From: Sva-07 sp963716095
GTDB lineage: Bacteria > Actinomycetota > Acidimicrobiia > Acidimicrobiales > Ilumatobacteraceae
Direction of reading: 5' to 3'
Assembly (NCBI GenBank): GCA_963716095.1
Contig: CAVQSV010000023.1
Coordinates: 1-64,000, forward strand
DNA: 64,000 nucleotides
Positions 46,442 through 55,966 of this stretch are shown piece by piece. The translations under genes were made by a program, and so were the position numbers. The notes beneath the pieces were generated by a model. It did no database searches, was not told the DNA's origin, and saw only the letters and a list, made by a program, of their open reading frames with translations. Positions within the stretch are counted from its first letter, which is position 1. Every line of letters begins with the position of its first letter.

Positions 46442-47892
46442 TGGCCGACTCCTGCGCTGACGGGAATGTGGCGACGCTCGGCCCGCTTGGTCACCAAGAC
46501 CTCGAACTCTTCGGGAAACAGGGTGAGCGCCGAGTGGATCGGCACGTACGCGGACGGGCCGACGAAGCAGATCGTGGTCATCTTGTAGGGGAACGGCACC
46601 GCATCGAGGCCGAGTCGTTCGCTGGAAGCGTGCGGCATGTCGCCGGGGCAGATCGACTCGCCGACCTGGCGGATCGTGTCGAGATCGGCATCGGTGCCAT
46701 TGCCGTCGACGATGCGCTGCACCAGTCGATACAACCAGGTGCCACCCTCACGACACGGCACGCACTTGCCGCACGACTCGTGGGCGTAGAACCGCACCAG
46801 TGTGAGCGCGGCGGCGGGGATGTCGGTGGTGGAGTCCATCACCATCACGGCGCCGGAACCGAGCATCGAGCCGGCAGCACCGGCTTGGGGTCCCTCGAAG
46901 GGGATGTCGAGCTGCTCGGCGGTGAACCACGGTGCGGAGCCGCCTCCGGGCACGAACGCCTTCAGGTCGTTGCCGTCACGGATGCCCTGTGCGAAGTCGT
47001 CGCCGTAGAGCAGGTCGCGGAACGTGGTCGAGCCGTTGACGATCTCGTAGACGCCTGGACGCTTCACGTGGCCCGACACCGCGATCATGCGCGTTCCCGG
47101 CGAGGTGGCCGTGCCGATCGCGGTGTAGGCAGCCGAGCCTTCCTTCGCGATGAACGGCAGGTTCGCCAAGGTCTCGACGTTGTTGACGATCGTCGGCTGA
47201 CCGTACAGGCCGACCGCTGCGGGGAAGTAGGGCGGCTTGAGTCGCGGCATGCCGCGCTCGCCTTCGAGCGACTCGATCAGCGCCGTTTCCTCGCCGACCA
47301 CATACGCGCCGGCGCCGGTGTGCAGCACGATGTCGATGCTGAAGTCGGTGCCGAGGATGTTGGTGCCGATGTACCCAGCGGCGTACGCGTCGTCGAGTGC
47401 TTGTGCGATGCGCTCGTGAGCGAGCGGCATCTCGCCACGGACGTAGAGGAAGCACTGCGACAACCCGGCGGCGTACGAGGCGATCAGGCAGCCTTCGATC
47501 AGCTGGTGCGGGTCGCACTCCATGAGGAGGCGGTCCTTGTAGGTGCCGGGCTCGGACTCGTCGCCGTTGACGACGAGGTAGCGCGGCCAGACGCCCTGCG
47601 GCGTGAAGCCCCACTTGGTACCGGCCGGGAAGCCGGCGCCACCACGGCCGAGCAGCGTGGAGTTCTTGACCTCGTCGGCCATCTCGGCGGGGGTCTTGGC
47701 CAGCGCTGCGCGCAGCCCTTCGTAGCCGCCGGTGGCCTCGAAGCGCTCGAGCGTGTGCGCGTCCTCGTACTGGAACCGCGAGGTGACCACGGCAGGTCGG
47801 TCGCTCGGGTAGTAGCCGGGCGCCCACGGGTAGGGGCTGACGACGCGATCGGTCGATTCACCGGTGCCGCCGTTCGGGTTGACGGTGCTCAT
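46438..47892 (-). CDS. nuoF: NADH-quinone oxidoreductase subunit F
   Basis: 484 residues from ATG 47892 (MSTVNPNGGTGESTD). The NADH/FMN site shows GRGGAGFPAGTKWGF, and VVNGDESEPGTYKDR is present. The N3 [4Fe-4S] motif is ESCGKCVPCREGG with a downstream Cys in SICPGDMPH. This subunit takes hydride from NADH. Its start overlaps the nuoE stop (ATGA). Confidence 0.97.
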   Translation of the reverse strand: MSTVNPNGGTGESTDRVVSPYPWAPGYYPSDRPAVVTSRFQYEDAHTLERFEATGGYEGLRAALAKTPAEMADEVKNSTLLGRGGAGFPAGTKWGFTPQGVWPRYLVVNGDESEPGTYKDRLLMECDPHQLIEGCLIASYAAGLSQCFLYVRGEMPLAHERIAQALDDAYAAGYIGTNILGTDFSIDIVLHTGAGAYVVGEETALIESLEGERGMPRLKPPYFPAAVGLYGQPTIVNNVETLANLPFIAKEGSAAYTAIGTATSPGTRMIAVSGHVKRPGVYEIVNGSTTFRDLLYGDDFAQGIRDGNDLKAFVPGGGSAPWFTAEQLDIPFEGPQAGAAGSMLGSGAVMVMDSTTDIPAAALTLVRFYAHESCGKCVPCREGGTWLYRLVQRIVDGNGTDADLDTIRQVGESICPGDMPHASSERLGLDAVPFPYKMTTICFVGPSAYVPIHSALTLFPEEFEVLVTKRAERRHIPVSAGVGQ

Positions 47893-48500
47893 GCGGGACT
47901 GACCTCGATCCATGCTGGGCCGTCGGTGACGTCGTCGGGGTGACGGGCGCCCACCGCACGATCTGCCGGAATCTGCTGGCGGTTGCGACCGAGGGTGCCG
48001 TGCGGTGGCACCTCGGCGTCGAGCTTGCCCGAGCGCAGGTCGGCGACCAGTTCGTCGAACGCCTCCGGTGTCACCCGGTAGCGGTGGCGGTAGTTCACCT
48101 GCAGTGTCGGCGCCTCGGTGCATGCCGCCTGGCACTCGGCGTGCTGCAGCGTGATCAGCCCGTCGCTGGTGGTGGAACCGGCACGGACACCGAGCGTGTG
48201 CTCGGCATGGTGCATCAGGTCGTCTCCGCCCATCAGTGCACACGACATCGTGGCGCACACGTTGATCAGGTACTTGCCGGTCGGCTCGAAGCGGAACATC
48301 TCGTAGAACGACGCGGTGCCGTAGACCTCGGCGGGCGTGACATCGATGAGTTCGGCGACGTGGCGCATCGCTTCCTCGGTGACGTAGCCGTTCTGCTGCT
48401 GGCTCAGATGCACGAGCGGGATCAGCGCCGACTTCTTCTTCGGATAGCGAGTGATGATCTCCTTGGCAACCACCACGTTGTGGTCTGACAAACGACTCAC
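47889..48500 (-). CDS. nuoE: NADH-quinone oxidoreductase subunit E
   Basis: 203 residues. A thioredoxin-like [2Fe-2S] domain (cluster N1a) has CATMSCALMGG and HAECQAACTEAP as ligands. The C-terminal tail of about 45 residues (LGRNRQQIPADRA) is longer than in enterobacteria. ATG 48500 lies 7 bp after the nuoD stop. Confidence 0.96.
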   Translation of the reverse strand: MSRLSDHNVVVAKEIITRYPKKKSALIPLVHLSQQQNGYVTEEAMRHVAELIDVTPAEVYGTASFYEMFRFEPTGKYLINVCATMSCALMGGDDLMHHAEHTLGVRAGSTTSDGLITLQHAECQAACTEAPTLQVNYRHRYRVTPEAFDELVADLRSGKLDAEVPPHGTLGRNRQQIPADRAVGARHPDDVTDGPAWIEVSPA

Positions 48501-48507
48501 AGCAATC

Positions 48508-49929
48508 TCACCTGTCTACGCCTCCGAGCACGGGGTCGACGCTACTGATCACAGCGACCGCATCGGCAACCAATCCACCACGCATCATGTGCGGCAGGCA
48601 CTGGATGTTGACGAAGCTCGGTTCGCGCATGTGCATCCGGTACGGATTCGCCGACCCGTCGCTGACGATGTAGCAACCGATCTCGCCGCGCGGGCCCTCG
48701 AGGCCGACATACGCCTCGCCCTCGGGCACCTTGAAGCCCTCGGTGAAGATCTTGAAGTGGTGGATCAACGCCTCCATCGACTCGTCGATGCGCGCACGCG
48801 GCGGTGGCGTGACCTTCTTGTCCTGGATGCGGTAGTCGCCCTCGGGCATGTGTTCGAGGATCTGGCGCACGATCTTCATCGACTCGCGGATCTCGGCCAG
48901 GCGGATTGCGTACCGGTCGAACGCGTCGCCGTACGACCCGACGATCACGTCGAAGTCCATCTGGTCGTAGTGCAGGTAGGGCTGGTCGCGCCGGAGGTCC
49001 CACTCGACACCCGTCGAACGCAGGATCGGACCGGTGGCGCCCAGCGCGAGCGCCTCGTCGGGGGTGATCACGCCGACACCCTGGAGCCGCTCACGCCAGA
49101 TCGGCTGGCCGGTCATCAGCGTGTCGTACTCGTCGAGGCGATCGGGCAGCATGTCGAGGATCTCGAGCACGCCGTCGCGCCATCCGGCGGGCAGGTCGGC
49201 AGCGACGCCGCCGGGGCGGATGTAGTTGTGGTTCATCCGCAGGCCGGTGACCTCCTGGAAGAAACGCAGCACCTCTTCGCGCTCGCGCCAGCCGTAGATC
49301 ATCATCGACACCGCGCCGAGGTCCATGCCGTTGGTGGCCATGAACAGCAGGTGGCTGGCCATGCGGCTCATCTCGGCCATCAGCATCCGGATCCACACCG
49401 CCCGCTCGGGGATGTCGCCATCGATCCCGAGCAGCTTCTCGGTCGACATGGCAAACGCGAGCTCGTTCGCGATCGGACTGAGATAGTCCATCCGAGTGAC
49501 GTTGGTGCCGCCCTGGGTGTAGGTGAGGCTCTCACCCGTCTTCTCCATGCCGGTGTGCAGGTAGCCGATGATCGGCTTGCAGCGCAGCACGGTTTCGCCC
49601 TGGAGTTCCAACATCAGTCGGAGCACGCCGTGCGTCGACGGGTGCTGGGGCCCCATGTTGATGATCATCGTCTGATCTTCATCGGGGTCGTCGGGCAGGT
49701 CGCCGAGCTTGGCCGCGTCGGCCTCGGACATGCGCAGCACGGCACCGACCTCGCGCAGCAGCTCCTTGGCGGTGAGTTCGCTGCGCGGGCGGAGCTGTTG
49801 CTCGCCTTCGTCGGTACCGGCGATCGACCGCTGGTAGTAGTCGGTCGTCTCGTCGACGGCGGCATCGCCGGCCGCGTCGTCTGACACCTCGGGAGTGATC
49901 GGAGCGTCGGGGATCGTGGTCTCGGACAT
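48508..49929 (-). CDS. nuoD: NADH-quinone oxidoreductase subunit D
   Basis: 473 residues from ATG 49929. A variable N-terminal extension (about 85 residues) precedes NMGPQHPSTHGVLRLMLELQGE, GYLHTGMEKTGE, the quinone-site region and RGEIGCYIVSDGS. NuoD forms the quinone-reduction site with NuoB. NuoC and NuoD are separate proteins here, unlike the E. coli fusion. The start overlaps the nuoC stop by one base. Confidence 0.97.
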   Translation of the reverse strand: MSETTIPDAPITPEVSDDAAGDAAVDETTDYYQRSIAGTDEGEQQLRPRSELTAKELLREVGAVLRMSEADAAKLGDLPDDPDEDQTMIINMGPQHPSTHGVLRLMLELQGETVLRCKPIIGYLHTGMEKTGESLTYTQGGTNVTRMDYLSPIANELAFAMSTEKLLGIDGDIPERAVWIRMLMAEMSRMASHLLFMATNGMDLGAVSMMIYGWREREEVLRFFQEVTGLRMNHNYIRPGGVAADLPAGWRDGVLEILDMLPDRLDEYDTLMTGQPIWRERLQGVGVITPDEALALGATGPILRSTGVEWDLRRDQPYLHYDQMDFDVIVGSYGDAFDRYAIRLAEIRESMKIVRQILEHMPEGDYRIQDKKVTPPPRARIDESMEALIHHFKIFTEGFKVPEGEAYVGLEGPRGEIGCYIVSDGSANPYRMHMREPSFVNIQCLPHMMRGGLVADAVAVISSVDPVLGGVDR

Positions 49930-50396
49930 CAGGCGTTCGCCCCCTTGAACTGCACCGGGATACGGCCGATCTCGTAGTCCTTGCGGAGCGGGTGGCCCAC
50001 CCAGTCTTCCGGCATCAGGATGCGGGTGAGGTCGGGGTGGTCGCTGAACTCGACACCGAACATGTCGAACACCTCGCGCTCCATGGCCTCGGTGCCCGGG
50101 TACACGTCGAACAGCGTGGGAAGCGTGGCGTCGGCTTCGGGCACCTGCACACGCAGGCGAAGCCGGCGACGGTTGCGCAGGTCGAGCAGGTTGACGACCA
50201 CCTCGAATCGCTCGGCTGCTTCGGCGTCGTCGGGAAGGTGGCGGCCCGGCAGTTCGAGGTAGTCGACCGCGGTGAGGTCGATGCACATCGCGTAGCCCTC
50301 GTCGACGAGCGACTTGACCGTGGCCAGATACTCGTCGCGCGCGACGTGGCGGACGTCGTCGCCGACCTCCTGGCCGTGTTCGTCGGTGCCGCTCAC
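49929..50396 (-). CDS. nuoC: NADH-quinone oxidoreductase subunit C
   Basis: 155 residues from GTG 50396 (VSGTDEHGQEVGDD), whose GTGA overlaps the nuoB stop. Conserved parts are CIDLTAVDYLELPGR, RFEVVVNLLDLRNRRRLRLRVQV, EREVFDMFGVEFSDHPDLTRIL and DWVGHPLRKDYEIGRIPV. Longer starts upstream would run antisense-like through nuoB and are not needed. Confidence 0.95.
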   Translation of the reverse strand: MSGTDEHGQEVGDDVRHVARDEYLATVKSLVDEGYAMCIDLTAVDYLELPGRHLPDDAEAAERFEVVVNLLDLRNRRRLRLRVQVPEADATLPTLFDVYPGTEAMEREVFDMFGVEFSDHPDLTRILMPEDWVGHPLRKDYEIGRIPVQFKGANA

Positions 50397-50983
50397 TTCT
50401 TCGCTCCGAGCAGCACCGGAGTGGCCGACATGCCGGGCTCGATGTACTCGACGTGCACGTTGGCACCCGCTCCGGTCTCTTCGCGACGCTTGAGGATCTG
50501 GTTGGTCTCGATCAACCCGTGCAGTGTTTCGATCGCGTGGATGAGCGTTTCGGGGGTCGGCGGGCAGCCCGGTGCGTACACATCGATGGGCACCACCTGA
50601 TCGACGCCCTGCACGATGGCGTAGTTGTTGAACATTCCACCCGACGACGCGCACACACCCATCGAGATGACCCACTTGGGTTCCATCATCTGGTCGTAGA
50701 CCTGACGAAGCACCGGGGCCATCTTCTGGCTCACACGTCCGGCGACGATCATGATGTCGGCCTGACGTGGCGAAGCTCGGAACACCTCCATGCCGAAACG
50801 CGAGATGTCGTAGTGCGCGCCACCGGTCGCCATCATCTCGATCGCGCAACATGCCAACCCGAACGAGGCCGGCCACGACGAGCGCGAGCGCGACCAGTTG
50901 ACCAGATCTTCGAGTTTGCCGGTGATGACGTTGTGCGACAGCCCGCCGAGTCCGTCGTCGAGCACATCGTTGACGATGCCCAT
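50393..50983 (-). CDS. nuoB: NADH-quinone oxidoreductase subunit B
   Basis: 196 residues from ATG 50983, with AGGAG nine bases upstream. Cluster N2 ligands are seen in FGLACCAIEMMATGG (tandem Cys), VISMGVCASSGGMFNNYA and DVYAPGCPPTPETL. It hands electrons to quinone. Confidence 0.97.
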   Translation of the reverse strand: MGIVNDVLDDGLGGLSHNVITGKLEDLVNWSRSRSSWPASFGLACCAIEMMATGGAHYDISRFGMEVFRASPRQADIMIVAGRVSQKMAPVLRQVYDQMMEPKWVISMGVCASSGGMFNNYAIVQGVDQVVPIDVYAPGCPPTPETLIHAIETLHGLIETNQILKRREETGAGANVHVEYIEPGMSATPVLLGAKK

Positions 50984-51005
50984 GGTGCTGACTCCTTTGG
51001 TCTGA

Positions 51006-51497
51006 CTACGACGCCTGCCGAGCGGCCACTTCGTCACCGAGCGGCAAGCGACCGTCGGTGCCGACGCGACGCACTGTCGAGTTCGCCGTGCGTTCGGGTG
51101 ACACCATCGCAGCGCTGGCAGTCAGGCTGCGATAGCGGTGGATCGGGCCCCAGTCGAGCCCGCCCCGGGCCACTTCGTAGACGAAGGTGGCGAAGAACAC
51201 GACCGAGAACGCGAAGATCGCCCAGAACCCGTAGGCACCCAGCGTCGAATGCGACACCGCGTAGGGGTAGATGAAGATGATCTCGATGTCGAACATGATG
51301 AACAGCATCGCGACGATGTAGAAGCTGACCGGAAACCGTTCGGGCGGCTCACGACTCGGCACGATGCCGCACTCGTACGGCGCTTCCTTTGCGATCGACG
51401 GCCGGCGGGGTGCCAGCAGGCGAGATGCGGCGAAGCTGAGAACGCCGAAGACGACCGCCAACAGCAACAGGATGACGACGGGGAGATATTGCCCCAT
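51006..51497 (-). CDS. nuoA: NADH-quinone oxidoreductase subunit A
   Basis: 163 residues and three helices with YECGIVPSREPPERFPVSFYIVAMLFIMFDIEIIFIYP in parts, the NuoA signature with its conserved Asp/Glu. A C-terminal tail of about 50 residues (GPIHRYRSLTASAAM) extends past the third helix. It lies 13 bp after a membrane protein gene, so nuo seems to continue the cytochrome bc operon without its own promoter. Confidence 0.97.
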   Translation of the reverse strand: MGQYLPVVILLLLAVVFGVLSFAASRLLAPRRPSIAKEAPYECGIVPSREPPERFPVSFYIVAMLFIMFDIEIIFIYPYAVSHSTLGAYGFWAIFAFSVVFFATFVYEVARGGLDWGPIHRYRSLTASAAMVSPERTANSTVRRVGTDGRLPLGDEVAARQAS

Positions 51498-51510
51498 TCA
51501 GGACCTCATC

Positions 51511-52386
51511 TCAGACGCCGGCTCCGACCTTCTCCTGCTCGGCGTCAGCGGTGGCGTCGGCGGGTGGGCCCTCGATGTTGACGGCTGGCAACGGCTGCTC
51601 GAGGTTCTCCTTGAGCACGCGGTCACGACGGTTCAGCAGATAGCACAGCGAGAAGAAGATGAGCCCCGCACCGAGTGCGAGCACCGCAGGCGGCTGACGG
51701 CGTGCACCGAGGTCGCGGATCATGTACACGTACTCACGCTGGCGTTCTTCGTCGATCTCGGGTCGCGCGGGCGCTCGACCGGGCTCTTCGCGCACGGGCA
51801 CGAGGGCCGCAGCTTCGGCCACCACGTAGTGCGGCGTGTGCCAGAAGGCCAGGAAGTCGAGCGAGTCGTTGATCTTCGGGTAACGCTCGCCGCCGGTGTC
51901 GAACACCTCGACGATCTCGAACTGACCCGCGGCGAAGGCGCCTTCCTCGACGAGGAACTCGGTCGCGGCCGCTTGGGCCTGGCCGAACGCCGGCGAGGCG
52001 GTGTCGAGCACGACCCAGTCCTGTTCCAGGAACGTGTCGCGCACGATCTCGGCCGACTCGGCCGCTGTTGCGTCGTCTGGCACGTCGGCATTCGGATCGA
52101 GCACGCCCGCTGCGCCGAGCGCGTTGACGTCCTGCAGCACACCGGCACCGGGGACCGCTTGCCAGGTGGGGTCGGGACCACGCAGGCCGATGCCGTAGAT
52201 CATCCACACGATGCCCATCAGCATCAACCAGCCGGCCAGAGCGGTTGCGGCGACCAGGAACGCCAACCGTGTGCCCATGTTCGTCGCCATGATCCCGTAG
52301 ACGCTGCCGCACAGGATGACGAAACCGATGATGACGGTGAGGAGACCTCGGAGCTCAGGCTCCCAGCCGATTGCCAACAAGGTCAT
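51511..52386 (-). CDS. Conserved membrane protein between bc and nuo genes, unknown function
   Basis: About 291 residues from ATG 52386, with GGAG about 11 bases upstream. Two N-terminal helices (LRGLLTVIIGFVILCGSVYGIM and FLVAATALAGWLMLMGIVWMIYGIG) are followed by an outer domain of about 120 residues (PDDATAAESAEIVRDTFLEQDW) and one C-terminal helix (AVLALGAGLIFFSLCYLL). I recognise no domain. Its place between the dihaem cytochrome c and nuoA suggests an accessory or assembly role in the respiratory chain. Confidence 0.8.
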   Translation of the reverse strand: MTLLAIGWEPELRGLLTVIIGFVILCGSVYGIMATNMGTRLAFLVAATALAGWLMLMGIVWMIYGIGLRGPDPTWQAVPGAGVLQDVNALGAAGVLDPNADVPDDATAAESAEIVRDTFLEQDWVVLDTASPAFGQAQAAATEFLVEEGAFAAGQFEIVEVFDTGGERYPKINDSLDFLAFWHTPHYVVAEAAALVPVREEPGRAPARPEIDEERQREYVYMIRDLGARRQPPAVLALGAGLIFFSLCYLLNRRDRVLKENLEQPLPAVNIEGPPADATADAEQEKVGAGV

Positions 52387-52388
52387 GG

Positions 52389-53459
52389 TCACAAACTCCG
52401 TACGTATTCGACGATCTCACGGATCTGCTCGTCGGTGAGCAGAGAACCGAACCCGGGCATCCGACCGCTTCCCTGGCCGTTGAGACCATAGAGCCTGCCG
52501 TTCTCGGAACCACTCTTCAAGAAGCCCACCAACTGCTCGTCGTCGGCGAAGTGCGAGTTGACCGAGCCACCGGTGAGGTTCCAACCGAACGCACCTTGGC
52601 CCGACACACCGGGTTGACCGTAGCTCCACCCGAGGGTGTGACAGCGTGCACAGCTGTACGCGCCGGCGCCGAGTTCGAGGTTGAACAGCGCCTCGCCGAT
52701 GCTCTCGGCGTCGCCGTCGGCGACGGAGCGTTCGGCCGCCTCTTGGATTTCGGTCTGCAGTTCCGCAGGCAGATTCCCCGAGTCGCAGATCCGAGCGTCG
52801 TCCTCACCCTCGCCGCAGTTCTCGCGAGGGATCTGGATGCTCTTCATGTAGGCGATCAGGTTGTCGATCTGCTGGGTGTTCATCGGGCCACCGCCGACGA
52901 GACCCCATGGCGACATCGGCGAGAACGGGCGCCCGTAGTTGAGGATGAATCGAACTTCGCTCTCGTCGAACTTGTAGAAGACCGTGTTGACCGCGGGTGC
53001 CTTCCAGTTGACCGCCTGGACCTCTTGGGTGACCGGGTCGGTGACGGTGAACGGCGCTTCGCCGCCCACACCGGCCATACCGCCGTGGCAACCGGCACAG
53101 TTGAACCCGCCTTCGCCAGTGGTGGCGAAGAGCTGCGAGCCCCAGCTCGCGAACCGGTTGTCCCAGCCCTCTTGCGCACCTGCCTGACGACCGGGCTCGA
53201 ACACCCAGTACAGCGGCAGCACGACGACGATGATCGCCAGCATGATCACGCCCAGCAACTGGACCCGTTCGAGGCGCGGACCCTCGAGGGTCTCGTCGTC
53301 GTAGTACTCCTTGCGATTCGCAGCCAGTTCGACCTCGGAACCGACCTCGCGCCGGCCGGCGACGACGTTGAAGATGCCATAGATGATCCAACCGCCGGCG
53401 ATGATCGCCAGGCCGATGACTCCAATGGTCGTCGTGGTCAGCGCGAACACCGGTGTCAT
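52389..53459 (-). CDS. Dihaem cytochrome c subunit of the bc complex
   Basis: 356 residues. Two N-terminal helices (residues about 8-30 and 66-88) anchor it. Two haem c sites follow, CAGCH at 121-125 and CARCH at 270-274, with candidate axial Met in GGGPMNTQQ and GSGRMPGFGSLL. Two c domains recall actinobacterial QcrC, which takes electrons from the Rieske protein and passes them to the oxidase. The end YVRSL-stop is 2 bp before the next gene, and the start overlaps the Rieske stop. Confidence 0.88.
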   Translation of the reverse strand: MTPVFALTTTTIGVIGLAIIAGGWIIYGIFNVVAGRREVGSEVELAANRKEYYDDETLEGPRLERVQLLGVIMLAIIVVVLPLYWVFEPGRQAGAQEGWDNRFASWGSQLFATTGEGGFNCAGCHGGMAGVGGEAPFTVTDPVTQEVQAVNWKAPAVNTVFYKFDESEVRFILNYGRPFSPMSPWGLVGGGPMNTQQIDNLIAYMKSIQIPRENCGEGEDDARICDSGNLPAELQTEIQEAAERSVADGDAESIGEALFNLELGAGAYSCARCHTLGWSYGQPGVSGQGAFGWNLTGGSVNSHFADDEQLVGFLKSGSENGRLYGLNGQGSGRMPGFGSLLTDEQIREIVEYVRSL

Positions 53460-54328
53460 CAGTGCTCCCCACCGCTCGTGCAGTGCGGGCCCTCGGCCTC
53501 CTGGCCAGTGGTGTTCGTGCCGATCGCCGCACCCGGGATCGTGGTGCCGGTGTCGATGGTGACGTCACCGTTGGCGGCGATCGTCGTCGGGTGATGATCC
53601 ATGCCGCGAGGCGCCGGGCCGGCCTTCTTCTCGCCGACTCGGTTGTACTGCGAACCGTGACACTGGCATTCGAACCACTGACTGGTGGCGCACTCGGGGA
53701 CGCGACAGCCGAGGTGCGGGCATTTCTGGCTCAAGACGACGATGCCCGCTTCCATGGTCGACAGCACCGAAGCGGGGTAGACCGTGCGGGCCAACGGGAG
53801 GGACTCTGCCGGGTAGTCGGTGATCCACGAACGGGCCTCGGCGGCGTAGAAGAACCCGCCACCCTGCTGGATGCCGTCCTCGATGTTGCCGAGCTTGCCC
53901 ACGGTGATGCTGCCGCCGAACCCACCCGTGCCGCTCGGCCACAGGAAGGCGACGAATGCAGCTGCGGCGAAGCCGGCGAGGCTGACGCTCATCAACGACA
54001 CCGTGGCCCGGTTGAAGAACTGCCGGCGCGTGACGCCGATGACCTCGGGGTCCGGTGGGGTCCACGTGACGACCTGCGTCTCGGCGCGCACCGCAACGTC
54101 GGTGGTGGGCTTGCGAGACGCCAGCCCGGCTGCCTCGACGTCGGCCGCCGAGGTCTGCGTCGATGCCGGCTCGGCACCCTTGCGCGCTGCTTTGTCCCGG
54201 TGCACGGTTTCGCCCGAGAGCGCACCTGCGCCCCGGACGTCGCTGCGACGAGCGAGCGTGAAGAAGGAGATTGCGCCGAGAACGACGACGACTCCGATGG
54301 CGATGGCGATGATTGCTGCAGTACTCAT
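53459..54328 (-). CDS. qcrA: Rieske [2Fe-2S] protein of the bc complex
   Basis: 289 residues. One helix lies at 5-25; a second after a twin-arginine-like RRQFF (101-105) spans 108-130. Cluster ligands are CPHLGC at 203-208 and CQCHGS at 221-226, followed by the Pro loop GPAPRGMD. The last residues contain a further Cys (GPHCTSGGEH). The two-part membrane region resembles multi-helix actinobacterial QcrA, though shorter. Confidence 0.92.
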   Translation of the reverse strand: MSTAAIIAIAIGVVVVLGAISFFTLARRSDVRGAGALSGETVHRDKAARKGAEPASTQTSAADVEAAGLASRKPTTDVAVRAETQVVTWTPPDPEVIGVTRRQFFNRATVSLMSVSLAGFAAAAFVAFLWPSGTGGFGGSITVGKLGNIEDGIQQGGGFFYAAEARSWITDYPAESLPLARTVYPASVLSTMEAGIVVLSQKCPHLGCRVPECATSQWFECQCHGSQYNRVGEKKAGPAPRGMDHHPTTIAANGDVTIDTGTTIPGAAIGTNTTGQEAEGPHCTSGGEH

Positions 54329-54353
54329 GACTGGGGGGTCTCCTTTCGCAATC

Positions 54354-55133
54354 TCACAGTTCGAAGAACAGGCCTTCGACCCACGGTAGGACGAAGTTGA
54401 AGCCGGGACCTCGGAAGAACGAACCGATCAAGACGAGGACTGCCCAGAACATGAGATGCACGGTCATCAGACCGGTCATGAACTTGCGATCTTCGGGCTT
54501 GTTCGACGGATTGCGGTCCAGGAATGGTGCCAGGACCAGAGCGATCAAGCCCACACCAGGCAGGGTGACACCCGCCACCATCGGGTGGAAGTAGGTCAAC
54601 AGCTCCTGCAGGCCGAGGAAGTACCACGGTGCCTTGGACGGGTTCGGGGTCTGGTTGGTGTTGGCGAGCTGCAGCAGCGGCGCATGCACGAACACCGAGA
54701 AGACGAAGGTGAACACGGTCATCGCCAACGCAGCGACGAACTCGGCGGCAAGCAGGTGCGGCCACGTGTGGACCTTGTCGACCGGAGTGGCCTTGACGTC
54801 CTGGATCGAACCGGACTTGACGACGGTGAGCAACCGCTGCGTGTGACCGCCCGGGCCGGCACCCACCGGAACGCCACCGCCGGCTGCGGGGGCTGCGACG
54901 ACTGCGCCGACCTTGTCGGCAACGGCGACGGCGCCGCCGGCTGCGGGCGCTTCGTCGGCGCCACCGCCCGCCTTCGCTGCTTTGGCAGCCTTGCTGCGCT
55001 GCAGGAGGGCTTCGGGAATGCGCGAGTCCGCTGGAGCCGCCGCTGCGGGCTCTGGAGTCGCCGACTCGGCAGGCGCTGACTTCTCGCGAGCTGCCTGCGC
55101 TCGTTTGAGGAGATGCTCTGGGATCTCGGTCAT
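54354..55133 (-). CDS. Cytochrome b subunit IV-like protein with N-terminal IPEHLLKR extension
   Basis: 259 residues. The C-terminal half has the PetD-like signature NPSKAPWYFLGLQELL with three helices (FVAALAMTVFTFVFSVFVHAPLL; VAGVTLPGVGLIALVLAPFLD; LMTVHLMFWAVLVLIGSFF) and forms the Qo-site half of a split cytochrome b. The first 110 residues are Ala/Pro-rich and begin MTEIPEHLLKR; a second copy of the motif (RIPEALLQRSK) lies at 38-48. The same motif begins the cytochrome c at 57103. It follows the b6-like gene by 34 bp. Confidence 0.88.
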   Translation of the reverse strand: MTEIPEHLLKRAQAAREKSAPAESATPEPAAAAPADSRIPEALLQRSKAAKAAKAGGGADEAPAAGGAVAVADKVGAVVAAPAAGGGVPVGAGPGGHTQRLLTVVKSGSIQDVKATPVDKVHTWPHLLAAEFVAALAMTVFTFVFSVFVHAPLLQLANTNQTPNPSKAPWYFLGLQELLTYFHPMVAGVTLPGVGLIALVLAPFLDRNPSNKPEDRKFMTGLMTVHLMFWAVLVLIGSFFRGPGFNFVLPWVEGLFFEL

Positions 55134-55167
55134 GGGGTCACCTCAAGTTCAGAGTCAACAGGGCAAA

Positions 55168-55953
55168 TCACAACGGACCCGAAATTCCGCCGTCCTTGCG
55201 GACACGCCAGAAGTGGATCGCCATGAAGATCACGATGACGAACGGCAGGAACAACACATGCAACACATACCATCGAAGGAGGGTTTCTGAGCCGATTTCG
55301 GCACCGCCCAACAAGACGAATCGGACCTCCGAGCCGAAGACCGGTGTGTAGCCCATCATGTTGGTTCCCACGGCCACCGCCCACAGTGCCAACTGATCCC
55401 ATGGCAACAGGTAGCCGGTGAACGACAGCAGCAGCGTCAGGGTGAGCAGGATCACGCCGATCACCCAGTTGAACTCACGCGGCGGCTTGTACGCACCGTG
55501 GTAGAACACGCGAGCCATGTGCAAGAACACGGCGAGCACCATCAGGTGCGCACCCCATCGGTGCATGTTCCTCACCAACAACCCGAACGTCACCGACGTC
55601 TGCAGGTTCTGGATGTCGTTCCAGGCTGCGGTGGTCTCGGGCCGGTAGAAGAACATCAAGAAGATGCCGGTGACCGTGAGCAGGATGAACAGAAAGAAGC
55701 TCAGACCGCCGAGGCACAGCGTGTAGCTCACCTTGACCGCGTGACGCTTCACCTTGACCGGGTGCAGGTGGTACAGCACCGAGTTCATGATGACGTAGCT
55801 GCGGTTGCGCGGGCTGTCGGTGTAGCCCTTGCGGAAGATCGAACCGGGCCGGAAGATCGAGCTCCAGGCCTGGCTGCCCTGGACGTCGCTCACCGCGGTG
55901 TTCACGCGGTCCTTGACGGTGGGGCGGGGTTTGTCGTCGATGTTTGTCGCCAT
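55168..55953 (-). CDS. qcrB: Cytochrome b6-like haem b subunit
   Basis: 261 residues and four core helices. Haem ligands are His131/His145 (RNMHRWGAHLMVLAVFLH) and His232/His247 (YVLHVLFLPFVIVIFMAIH). The second pair is 15 apart, the spacing I know from b6-type rather than mitochondrial-type cytochrome b. Cys80 (SYTLCLGG) is near the position of the haem ci cysteine in b6. It ends after the fourth helix, so the rest of cytochrome b is supplied by the next gene. ATG 55953. Confidence 0.92.
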   Translation of the reverse strand: MATNIDDKPRPTVKDRVNTAVSDVQGSQAWSSIFRPGSIFRKGYTDSPRNRSYVIMNSVLYHLHPVKVKRHAVKVSYTLCLGGLSFFLFILLTVTGIFLMFFYRPETTAAWNDIQNLQTSVTFGLLVRNMHRWGAHLMVLAVFLHMARVFYHGAYKPPREFNWVIGVILLTLTLLLSFTGYLLPWDQLALWAVAVGTNMMGYTPVFGSEVRFVLLGGAEIGSETLLRWYVLHVLFLPFVIVIFMAIHFWRVRKDGGISGPL

Positions 55954-55966
55954 GGTTCTCGTTCTC